A stretch of 64,000 nucleotides of DNA from Pratylenchus scribneri (lineage: Eukaryota > Nematoda > Chromadorea > Rhabditida > Pratylenchidae): NCBI GenBank assembly GCA_030063045.1, contig JAQSEB010000005.1:1253001-1317000 (forward strand), written 5' to 3'. Under the pieces are notes generated by a model. The model saw nothing but the letters and a program-made list of their open reading frames with translations, made no database searches and was not told the DNA's origin. The position numbers and the translations under genes were made by a program. This document shows positions 41,668 through 54,700 of the stretch, piece by piece; position 1 is the stretch's first letter; the number at the start of each line of letters is the position of its first letter.

Positions 41668-42789
41668 CTATGGTTTTGATTTTGAGGTAGAAGCACCCGA
41701 AATTTCCTGCTGTTGATTGACTTGTTGTGCAATATATGTGGACAATGCTTTCTCATTGGTGAATGCTCCACTGGCCGTTGCAACACTAAAAAAATAATAG
41801 AATATTTTAATTTAATAATTATAATAGTTTAAGAAGGGTTTGCCCTGGTAAATATTATTTAATTTGGAAAAAATGCCTATAATAAATAAAATGGTTTAAT
41901 GGTTGACCCTACCGTTCATAAACCATATACCCAAAATTGGATAGAGCTGGTCAAAACGCATTGAATTGTATATATAATTTGTCATAGTTTGGTCAACAAT
42001 TAATGGGTATTAAACGGTTTAAACCAATTTTGGTTTGGTCAACAATTAAAGGGTATTAAACGGTTTAAACCAATTTTGGTTTGGTCAACAATTAATGGGT
42101 ATTAAACGGTTTAAACCAATTTTGGTTTGGTCAACAATTAAAGGGTATTAAACGGTTTAAACCAATTTTGGTTTGGTCAACAATTAAAGGGTATTAAACG
42201 GTTTAAACCAATTTTAGTTTGGTCAACAATTAAAGGGTATTAAACGGTTTAAACCAATTTTGGTTTGGTCAACAATTAAAGGGTATTAAATTTGGTCAAC
42301 AATTAAATGGTATTAAACGGTTTAAACCAATTTTGGTTTGGTCAACAATTAAAGGGTATTAAACGGTTTAAACCCTTTTTGGTTTGGTCAACAATTAAAG
42401 GGTATTAAACGGTTTAAACCCTTTTTGGTTTGGTCAACAATTAAAGGGTATTAAACGGTTTAAACCCATTTTGGTTTAATGTTTTAAAACTAAGTTAGAA
42501 TTGGTTAAACCCATTAAATTATAATCAAATAATGCATCTTGGCGAGATCTATCGATTAGGTATAAGGTCTATGGGTTTTCCGATTAATGCTAATGTCCCT
42601 TTTTTTAAAGTAAAAAACATTTAAAAAGTACCGAACAAGTGTGTCCGATGCAATTGGCCGTAAAATTGCCGAATTCCAATGTGTGTCCAGCCATCTTCGC
42701 GCAGACAATGCCACCCGTTCTCGGTCACCAGGATCTGGATGGATTTGTTCCGCAAATGAATTCATCAATGGCTTCAACACTTCGCCCAT
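41668..42789 (-). CDS. mml-1: mml-1 exons 20-21: C-terminal Mondo/Mlx tail
   Basis: Exon 20 (42632-42789) encodes MGEVLKPLMNSFAEQI and ARRWLDTHWNSAILRPIAS, matching the Mondo/Mlx-type C-terminal helices (IRPLFESF... and LRPTVL... in vertebrates). Exon 21 (41668-41785) ends the protein with VATASGAFTNEKALSTYIAQ and a short Gln/Ser tail before TAG. This domain contributes to dimerisation and cytoplasmic retention in Mondo proteins. Confidence 0.9.
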
Positions 42790-45700
42790 CTATAAAGAAA
42801 TTAGAATATGAATTTTCATCAGAAATAATTCAAAAATGTTTTCAAAATTAATTTTGGATACTAAACATGAATTTTTACTTTCATTCATTTTTCGGCCATT
42901 TTTTAAGAAATGCCAACATTTACCAAAATGTATGAAGTAAGACCTATCCATGGTAAATATTGGCGTTTGGCTTATTAAAATTGGCATAAATTTTGGAAAA
43001 ATTGAGGCAAAATCTCACGTATAATTGTAAATAAATAGGTAATATTTAATTTGTCAAAAAATATTCAATTTGCCGTAAACTTTTCTTGTTGAAAAATGAC
43101 TTTTTGTGATCATAGTCATATCAGGCCATAAGAAAGTATGTAAATTTAAATTAGATTTAAAGTTAGGTTTAGATTAAGATTCATAGGGCCCGAAGTAGAG
43201 ATCGGACGGGTCGGGTTCCCGATCGGGTTTTTTCGGGAACCCGACTCGGGTTTTTTCGGGAAACCCGACCCGAAGACCCGAACGAAAAATTTTTAGATTT
43301 TTCGGGTTTTTTCGGGTTCGGGTTTTTTTCGGGAAACCCGAACCGGAACCCGACCGAAGCGCCGTGCCGATCTCTAGCCCGAAGCTTATGAATCTTAAAG
43401 AAAACAAATTTATCAAAATTTATTGCCCATTGGCCTCAAAGAGGGTTATTTTTTGAGACAAAAAAGATTTGGGCAAATTCAATATTTTTACAAATTTTAT
43501 ATTATCCATTAATTAAAATGTTTTTAAAGGGTCAAAGTAGCTTATTAGCCAAGTTATCAAAAATTAACTGAATAGATGGTCAAGTAAACTATTAAATTAG
43601 CCAATATTATCAAAAATTATTAAATATTTCGGACAAAAAACTGACCAGCCAAAAGCGGAAATCCTCTCGGGAACGATCCCTCTTGTAACGTTCAAAGAAT
43701 TGTTCCACTTGGATTCGCATTGTGGGCGTCGATTCCCCTGTCCTATTGGATCCGCTCAATGAGGATGATGGCAAATTTGATTGAATCATTGCAATTCGCT
43801 CATTCATTGTGGAGATTTTCTCTTAAAAGGATTTTGTTTAAAAATTAACAAAAAAAATTTAAAAAATTAATAAAATATATTTAGAGAAATTAATTTTAAA
43901 AATGTTAAAAAATAAATAGAATTTAAAATAATAAATAATAAAAAAAATAATTTAAAATAAAAATATAATAAATTATATTATTTAAAGAAATTAATTTTAA
44001 AATTAATTAGAAAATTAATTAAAATTTTAGAAAATTAATAAAAATTAATTCTTAAAAGTAATAAAAATATACTTAATGTAATTTAATTATTTAAAATTAA
44101 TTAATTAATTAAAAAAATAATTTTAATTTAAATAAATAAAAAATATAAAATAAATTTTAATTGAAAGTTTACCGCGAAACGCCTTGATTTGTTTTTGTGT
44201 GTTCTGTTCCTTCTCAACCAGATCACGAATGTGTTGGGCGGCCCGGTTGAGCACAACAGCATTTGTGGATTTCAGGCCGGCCTGTTCCACCATTGGTATG
44301 GCGTTGACCTATATAATTTTTTTTTTAATTTAAAAATTATTTATCTAAATAGGACAAATGAATAGTACCCGGGGTCCTCCTTTTAGCCATAACTCAAAAA
44401 GGAAGCTATCAATTCGGAAAGGCGATATGCCCATTGAAAGCCCTAAATGTCCTCTAAAAGTGGCTTTTCTAATTTTTTGAAAATTTAAAACAATTTGCAA
44501 AATAAAAGGCTTTACCTCACAGTCAGTTAAATTCGGGTTTATCACATTCAAAAACATTAACTTTTGTTGTAAGTTTGATTTCTCAAATTTAAATAAGACA
44601 CTTTTTAGAGGGGTACATTTTGTGCTTTCCAATGTTATATAGCCTTCCTAGATTGGTTATTTTCCTTGTTAGGCTATGGCTAAATGAATAGCTCAAAATT
44701 CCATTCAAAGTTGAAACTGACCAAGCATTCGAATCCCTCTTTCAATGCACATCGCCTGTTTTTCTCGGCATTTAAGTGCAAAATTCGTCTGAAAATTGGG
44801 GAATTAATTACATTAAAAAATTTAATTAAAATTTATTTTTTGATTATTTTAATTAATTTGGCTAAATATTTTTATTAAAAATAATAATAATTTTTTATTA
44901 TTTAAAAAGAAAACAATTATTTATAAATTCATTTAAAAATACAGTACTTTCTCTCTTCCGGATGTACAGTAGAATCGGCCGCAGCCGAATGACTGGATGA
45001 AACATTTGTGCCGGCGGCAAATGTTGATGTGGAAGATGAGGAGGCAGCAGAGGATTGATGTCGTCGTTTATGGTTCATTGGGGCGAGTAACACTTTTATG
45101 GGAAGGGGAAATGAATTTTTATGATCCCAAAAAATTAATATTTTAAACGGTTTAAGGGTTTATCCTATATTATCAAACCATATACCCAATTTTGGATAGA
45201 GCTGGTCAAGAAAGACGCATTGAATGGTATATAATTTGGTTATGGTTTGGTCAAAAATTAAAGGGTATTAAACGGTTTACACCTATTTTGGTTTGGTCAA
45301 CAATTAAAGGGTATTAAATGGTTTAAACTAATTTTGTTTGGTCAACAATTAAAGGGTATTAAACGGTTTAAACCAATTTTGGTTTGGTCAACAATTAAAG
45401 GGTTTTTGGTTTAATGGTTCAAAACTAAGTTAGAATTGGTTAAACCCAAACCTAAATATAATCAAATGATCCTAATTGATGAGATCTATCGATTGGATAA
45501 GGATTTATATGGGTGTAGGATACATTTCTGAACCGTTTTTCGGCTATTTTTCAAGTAAAAAAGTCCAAAAAAATTAGATAAAAATTTTTAATTTTTATAT
45601 TGTGCCTAAAATTTTGTAATAACGAATTTTGAATGTATAAATATTCACTTGCTAGCGGCTTTTCGTCCATCGCCATGCTTTCTTCCTCTTTGACACACAG

Positions 45701-48700
45701 TTGGCTTTGCATTCGTTGGCTGATTATTGTGCCAGGTGTTGCGGTACCTTCACTGACTAATTCCGTCAACGAAGTTGTTTCTTCCTCTACCGCCGTTGTT
45801 GTTGTTTCGATTGCAGGTTGTTCCATCGGCATCATTCGCCTATTACTATTCGATGCCTCGCACACACTTAGGCCTTTTCGACGGATTGGTGTTGGTTTAA
45901 GTTGGCTGCTACTGGGAGGAGACGGTGTCAATGGCATTAATTGTTGTTGTTGTTGCTGTTTGGTGATGGATTCGCCGGTCTTTCGACGTCCTGCCGATGT
46001 TGATGATGTTTGTGACCAATGGCGAGCATTTTTTGCAGCCGGAGATTCAAATTGATTGTCCTAATCAGATAAAAAAATTATTATGTTTAATTGAATTTTT
46101 CTGGAAAATGTATTTTTGCCTATTTAAATTTAAATGTGTTTTGCCCATTTCTTTTCTGGAAAATGTATTTTTGCCTATTTAAATGTGTTTTGCCCATTTC
46201 TTTTCTGGAAAATGTATTTTTGCCTATTTAAATGTGTTTTGCCCATTTCTTTTCCGGAAAATGTATTTTGCCTATTTAAATGCGTTTTGCTCATTTCTTT
46301 TCCGGAAAATGTTCTGCCTATTTCCTTTTTGGAAAATGTGTTTTGCCTATGTTTTGCCCATTTCTTTCCGGAAAATGTATTTTGCCTAATAAATGTGTTT
46401 CTTTTTGAAAAATGTATTTTGCCTAATAAATGTATTTTTTTCCCGAAAATGTATTTTGCCTAATAAATGTATTTCTTTTTGGAAAATGTATTTTGCCTAA
46501 TAAATGTATTTCTTTCCGGAAAATGTGTTTTTGCCTAAATATAGGAAGTGTTTTGCCTATATTTTGACCATTTCTTTTCCCGAAAATGTATTTTTCCCAT
46601 TTCTGTTCCCGAAAATGTGTTTTGCCTATTTAAATGTGTTTTGCCCATTTCTTTTCCGGAAAATGTGTTTTACCTATTTAAATGTGTTTTGCCTATTTGT
46701 TTTCCGGAAAATGTGTTTTGCCTATTAAAGGAGTTTTGCCTATTTAGATGTGTTTACCTCTTTCTTTCAAGAAAATGTGTTTTGCCCATTTCTTTTCCGG
46801 AATTTGTTTTGCCTATTTAAATGTGTTTTGTCTATTTAAATGTGTTTTGCTTAGTTAAATGTGTTTTGCCCTTTTCTTTTCCGGAAAGTGTTTTTGTATG
46901 TACTCATTCGAAAAAATGCCTCATAAATACTGAATCTGAGTGAGAGTCACCTCAACAATTTTATTGCCAAAAAAGGAGGACGTGGCGGGTCCTTCTCCAA
47001 CATCCATTCTCTCCTCAAAAAGTTGCAATTGTTTTTGCCGTATTTGTCTTTTGCCCAATTGTTGGGATCGTTGTGTAGTGGAAAAACTGGCACGTCCCTT
47101 CTTGGTGACAACGGTACCAATATGTTGTTGCAATTGAAATTCCGAAGGCAGTGCCGATGTTGAAGACTTTTTAGGCGGAGGTGGAGAAGCGAAAGTAAAA
47201 GCATTTGCCATCAAATCCACCTGTGGAATATTCCCAAAATTATTTCTAAATTATATCTACATTTTTTCCGCCCACAAATAATATTTCGAAGATAGGTCTC
47301 CATCTTTGATGCATTGTAAAATAATACAACTAGGATAATCAAATTTTGATGATTTTCTAATCAAAAAAGAGCAGACTTTTGGCTATTGAATGATATTAAT
47401 TTAATTTAAAATGGTTCAAATTGTTGGATGCCCAATAAATCACTTAAAATGCCTGCAAAATTTTCATTGGTTTTTGAACATAACACCAATATTTCCTAAT
47501 CAATATAATATAAATAAAATTAATTTTATTCGATGGGAAAAGTCTATTCTTTAATTTGTTAACAAAAAAATCATCAAAATTGGTTCTGTAACTGATGAGT
47601 TTTAAAGCGCGTGTATCCTTAATTTCATCCCTAGTCAATTTTAAGTCCGGAGTCTCGCCCTATTATTACTAGACTGAATAAGACAGAGTTGATTTTAGAC
47701 AGGTTTCGGTTTAAAAATCGGTTTCGATTTTTGAAAAAATACCGGTTTTCGGTTACTGTTATTTTCAATTTTTTGAAAAATTTTGGTTTTTAAACTGCAT
47801 CAATTTTCTGAAACCGAAATCGTCTCTGCCCTACTCAAATTAGTACTCACTGATGCGGAATGTTGTTGCTGCTGGGATTGTTGAAGTTGTTGACGAATTT
47901 GTTGGTGAGCAAATTGTTGTTGCGATTGCGGTTGATGGCCACCAAAGATTGGCGCAGAAAGTGGAGTGGTAGCCGGCGAATAATGGACAGAGCCAATTGG
48001 TGACAAATTCGATGGTGCATTATTGGCATTATTGGTCAATGTGTTTAGGTTTGAGAGAGGACCATTATTGGCATTGGTGTTCACACCAATTGGACTGTGT
48101 TGTGTCAAATAGCGCGACAAATCACTCATGATGAATTGGCGAACCTGCAGAAAGGAATAGTTAAATATTAAAAGAAATTGCCAAAATAATTAAAATAGAA
48201 ACCCATAAATTTTATACCTAATCGATAAAATCTCATCAAGATGCATGATTTGATTATGATTTGGTTTGGGTTTAACCTATTCTAATTTAGTTTTGAACCA
48301 TTAAACCAAAATTGGGTTTAGACCGTTTAATACCTTTTAATTGTTGACCAAACCAAAATTGGTTTAAACCGTTTAATACTCTTTAATTGCTGACCAAACC
48401 AAAATTGGTTTAAACCGTTTAATACCCTTTAATTGTTGACCAAACCAAAATTGGTTTAAACCGTTTAATACCCTTTAATTGTTGACCAAACCAAAATTGG
48501 TTTAAACCGTTTAATACCCTTTAATTGTTGACCAAACCAAAATTGGTTTAAACCGTTTAATACCCTCTAATTGTTGACCAAACCAAAATTGGGTTTAAAC
48601 CGTTTAATACCCTTTAATTGTTGACCAAACCAAAATTGGTTTAAACCGTTTAATACCCTTTAATTGTTGACCAAACCAAAATTGGTTTAAACTGTTTAAT

Positions 48701-51700
48701 ACCCTCTAATTGTTGACCAAACCAAAATTGGTTTAAACCGTTTAATACCCTTTAATTATTGACCAAACCAAAATTGGTTTAAGCCGTTTAATACCCTCTA
48801 ATTGTTGACCAAACCAAAATTGGTTTAAACCGTTTAATACCCTTTAATTGTTGACCAAACCAAAATTGGTTTAAACCGTTTAATACCCTCTAATTGTTGA
48901 CCAAACCAAAATTGGGTTTAAACCGTTTAATACCCTTTAATTGTTGACCAAACCAAAATTGGTTTAAACCGTTTAATACCCTTTAATTGTTGACCAAACC
49001 AAAATTGGTTTAAACCGTTTAATACCCTCTAATTGTTGACCAAACCAAAATTGGTTTAAACCGTTTAATACCCTTTAATTATTGACCAAACCAAACTTGG
49101 TTTAAACCGTTTAAAACCCTTTAATTATTGACCAAACCAAAATTGGTTTAAGCCGTTTAATACCCTTTAATTGTTGACCAAACCATGACAAATTATATAC
49201 CATTCAATGCGTCTTGACCAGCTCTATCCAATTCGGTAAATGGATTGGGAATGGTAGGATAAACCTTTAAACCATTATATTCTTTTTGGACCATATTTTA
49301 TTCCGAAAAGTATTAAACTGACCGGTGTTTGCGGATTTGTTGTGGATGCCAGAGAATGAAGCAGTGAATTAGTATGTTGCGGTTGTTGATGTTGAAGGGA
49401 CGATGATTTTTGCTGTAAATGTGCCGTAAGGGCCGACTGTTGTTGTGTGGAACGAATTCCGCCGCCATTGCCATTTCCTACGGTTGCATTTTGGTGGGAA
49501 ATTAAATTTGTCAGTGTCGGTGAGGCAGTGGTGGCATATGCCAGCGAAGATTGGCCACCACCAATTACCGTTGGCGGCGATGATCGGCTATTTTGCTGTT
49601 GATTGGAGGCAGCCAATAGGGATTGAGCGGTAAAATTGTGGGCGGCCGAGAGGGTCAAAGGCGAAATTTGAGCGGCTGATGGAGGAGCAAATGTTTGAGG
49701 CAAAGATTGCTGAATTTGAATTCCCTGGAAATATAAATAAATTAATGAATAAGAAATTTTGACTACAATTATAAATACCGTAAACCCTCTTTTAATGCCC
49801 CATGGGGAATTATTTTTCAATCTTCTGTAAAGGTGGGGGCTGGGGGATAAACAGTAAATTAGAGAGTTGGATTATTAGGAATATGAAAATAGTAAGGGAA
49901 TTATTTTTCAACCTCGCTACCCAAAAGCCAAAATGTGAGGAATTATTAGAGAAAAAGAATTTACGGTAATATTTGCAATTTATTGGATGGGTTAAATTTG
50001 GTTGAAAACAAATATAAAAAAATTATGTTTTTAGGAACGTTTTTCTATGATTTTGTATTTTTTGCATTATTTTACCACATTTTTTAGAACATTTTGAAAT
50101 TTGAAGGAAAATTTTATATACCAAAAATTGAAAGTAAATTAAATTTCATAACGCAAAAATTTTGGGATTTTTTAATTTTGTTTATACAGAAAAAAATTTA
50201 TTTTACCTAAAATGGCCTTGGGCTTATCATATTTTCATAAAGCCTCCAAACCATAAAGTGCTATTATTGGAGAGAAGGCTACTGTTAGAAAAAGGGTCCT
50301 ATATTTCTTATTTAGAAGACCCTCCAGAGCAGGCAAAAATTTGTCATCCTTTTCTCTTTAAAAATCATCAAAAGGGGATATTTGTGATTATTAGAGGGGG
50401 CTTAAGGAAAAGTAGGGGTAAAATTTCCAAAAGTTCATTGATATGATTCCACTTTTCCTCTCCAATTTAACTTACATTTGAGCTTTTCCTATGTCCTTCA
50501 TTTTGTTGTTGTTGTTGTTGTTGTTGAGGTAAAGGATAAATTTGTTGCTGTTGGCCAGCAGTATTTTGCTGCTGTTGAATGAACCAAGGCCATTGCTGAG
50601 TGGTTTGTTGTGGCCGGGAAGGCCCAGCCAATGTTGTTGTTTGGCCACCAATTCCAGCTTGGCTTAATGCCGCCGAAGAGGCCGCAATCAACAGGGAATA
50701 GTCAATGGCAGAGGGCAGAAAATGCGACGATGGATGCGGGGATGAGGCCATTGAAGTGATCGTAGTTTGTTGGGTCAATGTTGTCTGCAAAATTTATTAA
50801 AAAATTAAGTATAAAAAAATTAAGTATAAAAATGGTTTAAAAAATGACTTCCTCCAGTTAGGAATCGAACCCGAGACCAACGAATTTAAATCCTATGTAT
50901 TAAACCATTCGGCCATTGATCACATATAAAAATTGCCGAATAACCCCTATTCTATGCTCTTAAAAATGAAAAATAAATATTTGGTATTGGCATAAATTTA
51001 TGGCCCAAATAAGCAATTAAAATATTTCTTAATTTTAGAATTAAATACAAAAATTTTGAAAAAATTTCAAGTAAAATTGAGGACTATTTTATAATGATGA
51101 AGAAAAAATGTAGTAAAAAATATTTAAAATAATTGTCAAAAAATGTCCTTCACTATTGGGAATCGAACACGTAAACCCAAGACTTAAATCATAACGCATT
51201 AAACCATTCAACTAGTAACATCAAGCACGCTTAAAAACCTTTTACCGATTAAATTGCCGAATTTCTAATTAAATCCATACAAAAATATGATTAAATAGCA
51301 TAAAATTAGAACCTAGCCTCTAATTTGATATAAAAATATTGAATTTGGCCCATTTCTTCCATAGCCATGGTCTCTATTAAATGCCTAGGCCTCTCCAAAT
51401 TAACCAAGTACTAGATTAAAAAATTAGTGAATGTGGGTGGGCGCAATTTTTATTTTTTAATTTATAGATCAAAAATAGGTAAATAAATAATTTTTTTAAA
51501 TTTTTATTTCAGAATAAAACAATAAATTGGGGTGAAAGCTGGAAGGACACACCAATTTGGAAACTGACATATTCCCCATTAACTCAGTTGGTAATAGTAC
51601 TTATAATGCTAAAGTCGCGAGTTCGAGCCTCGCATGTGGAATTAAATTTTTTTATACATTTTTTACTTTATGAATTGAAAAACAGTCAACAAGCACGGGT

Positions 51701-54700
51701 CTGTGGTTTTCAAAAGGACTAAATTTGGTTAAATTTTTAGCCAAAATATGCAATTAAAATATTCCTTTAGCCTAATTGAAAAGTGATTTCTTTTTTAATT
51801 ATTTTACAATTTGAAAAAAAAGGATGATAGTTAAATAAAAAAATTTTCCTCCATTGAGAATAGAACCCGCGTCCCCATGATTTTAAATCCAATCTATTAC
51901 ACCATTTAGCTATCCATTACATGTGGAATTCGGTTTCGGTGGTTCATTCATTATTCTCCTATTCTATCTTCATCAAGCATAAGGAAAATATAAATTTGAC
52001 AATTTTATATCTCGTATTCTATGGTCTCATCGTATAATTAATATAATTTTATGGTCAAAATGTGCAATTAAAAAATAATAAAATCTTTTTCTTAATTAAA
52101 TAATTTCTCAGGCAAAAATTGATTAAATCCGAATAAAATAAAATAATGTATTAATTCGGAAAGTTTTTCTTTTTCCACCAAGAAGAATCGAACCTACAAT
52201 CCTATGATTTATAAATCAGGTCTCAGGCGCTATACCACTCAACCAGCAACCACTCATCAGTCATCACTTTACATTTAGTTCCGGTCTATCATGCACTCCC
52301 TATGACCATCATAAGGAAAAATCAATACAAGCTTTAATAAATAATAAACAAAAAAATTTGACCTATTTTCTTAATTTAAAGAATAATTAAAATAAATCAG
52401 GAAAAAGACAGGGAAAATAATTTATACCAAATATGACAGTTATCACTTATCAATTAACCCTGGGCAAATTTTGAACAATCCTATAAGGAATGTTCCTAAT
52501 AAATCAAGCGTAGGGTGGCTCTAATCTGTTCATAGGGCCTTATTTAAAATGATATTATTTGAATCCTAGGTTAACGAATAGACAATCTTGTGCCTAATTT
52601 AGGGAAATCATAGGGTGAGTTTGGGGCTGTTCAAAATCTGCCCAGATATAATCAATGAGTACACCAAATATTTTTGAAAATTATCACACTCACCTGATTT
52701 GCAATTTTTGTGGACATTGGCGGCGGCACATCTCGTCCTCCTCCATAGCCAAGCAATTGCTGTTGCTGATCAACAAGCGTGCTTGGAACATTTGAAGAGG
52801 ATGGGCCAAATTGCTGTTGGCCTCCAATTGTTGCCAATCTTTGCGGTTCATAAACGGCCGCCTGGGAATACAACGGATTGGAACTGTTTGGAGTGGCAAC
52901 GGGCACGGCCATTGCCTGTGGTTGTTTGCCGATGGATTGAGGCGGTGGTTGTTGTTGTTGGCGTGAAATTGTGGCAGCCGATTTTGATGGGACCGATGGA
53001 AGTGATGAAGAATGTTGTTGTTGATGCATTGCGGCGCGATTGCTGGAATAAATGGAATTTATATTGTATAGCTTAGTTAAAGGTCTCAAAATTTCCAACC
53101 CATAAAAAATTATTATAAATTTTAATTTTACATGTATTTTAAATCGTATGCCCTTATTTCACTGCATATTTTACAATCTTGGTAAGCAATGATCTATTCA
53201 TGGTAAAATGTCGACATTTTTATTTACCAAGATTGGTATAAATTTTCCACAAAAATGGAGGCCTCTCCTTTAATCTATTACTATTAAGGAAAATGCTATA
53301 ATAAAGCTAAACATCCACACTTTGTATTTGTATGCATTATTCCTAATAAAATAAGTAAAAAACCAGATGAAAATGATATTTTTATACGTTTTAATAATTT
53401 CTGAATCTAAAATTTCCTATGAATTCATTTTATCATATTTGGATTATTTTCCGGCCATGTTCAGTCAATTGAGTACGGCCACACCCAAAATTTTATTTGG
53501 GTCGCTTAAATTTTTCAATTGCTCCGAATTTAAAAAAAAACCATTGGGGGATTAGTGCTTACTGCTTATGCTAATAGTTAACCGAGGGGTCGGTTGATAT
53601 GATTTTTAAATTTAATCATTCGCCTAGTTGACTCGAAAAATCACATTTCAATAGCTGTCCTTTATTTTGGCCATAATTCAATAAGTTAGCATTAAGCAAC
53701 CAATTCAGGAAGGGTTAAGACATTCAAAATCCCTAAAAGTCCTCTAAAAAGTGGCCTTATTAACTTAATTAAAAATTAAAAATTTGTAAAATAAGTGGCT
53801 TTTCCTCAAATGTTTCAAAGACATATAATTTTATTTATAGGCGGATTTCTTAAAGTAAGTTACTTTTCGGTCCGTCACCAGAGATTTTTAGAAATCAATG
53901 AAGGTTTATGTACATGAGATAATATTATTAATCTATCCCTGAATGAACCAGATGACCCATAGGGATCATCATATTCATTTTTCCCCTGTTGACCCCAAAA
54001 AATCTGGTGACGGATAAAGGATAACCGAAAATAACCGTAATTTAAATTTTCACCTGTAATCAATGAGCATATTCGCAGCATCATAATCCTTTGCCGTATA
54101 TTGTGGAGGTTGTTGAATTGATGGCGGCGGTGGCGGTGTTGAAGGCATCACTTTTCCGGTGGATTGTGGCGGAGTTGTATATTGAGGCTGAGATTGTTGG
54201 GGTGTTGGTTGGCCATTGCTGGTTTCGCCCGGAAATGATGGCATTGAATTGGCAAATTCCACCAAATCTTCCGGGCCAAATGGATACATTTCCTCAATGT
54301 AGGGTTGAAGGGAGAGTAAGCCTTAAAATAGTAATTTAATGTAAAAAAAATGAGGAATAAACTAAACCAACCTGGCTGCATTATATCCGCATTCCCGATT
54401 TGCACTTAAAATTATAAAAATATTTTTAAATAATTTTTTTAATTTAACATGAAATTTTATTTGATTAAAATTTTTAAAAATTAAATACAAAAATTGATTA
54501 TTCGAAAAATTTTTTAAAATTAAAAAAATTGGCAAATAATTTTAAAAATTGTGAATTATTTTTGATTTAAATATTCAGAATTTTAAACCGATAAACCGTA
54601 TTGTTGTGAACTTGGATTTAAAAAAAAACTCAAAAATTAACCAATATATTTTTAAAATAAAGTTGAGTGTATATTTGTCTTTTTTTTATTGAATTTTAAT

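Noticed and set aside
45633..46055. Plus-strand frame of 140 codons with Cys and Val runs
   Set aside because: It is the antisense shadow of mml-1 exon 15; the Cys run is the complement of the polyglutamine codons.
46134..46820. Plus-strand frames of 70-110 codons with repeated CFAHFF-like words
   Set aside because: They come from the imperfect 45-50 bp tandem repeat filling mml-1 intron 14.
48300..49190. Regular 46-bp repeats that superficially resemble a CRISPR array
   Set aside because: There are no unique spacers; the units are directly tandem, occur at nine loci with shared inverted arms, and the genome is eukaryotic.
50162..50446. Plus-strand 94-codon frame inside mml-1 intron 11
   Set aside because: It has no recognisable motif and no splice or promoter support, lies antisense inside an intron, and its composition is like the surrounding intron. 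Left as chance.
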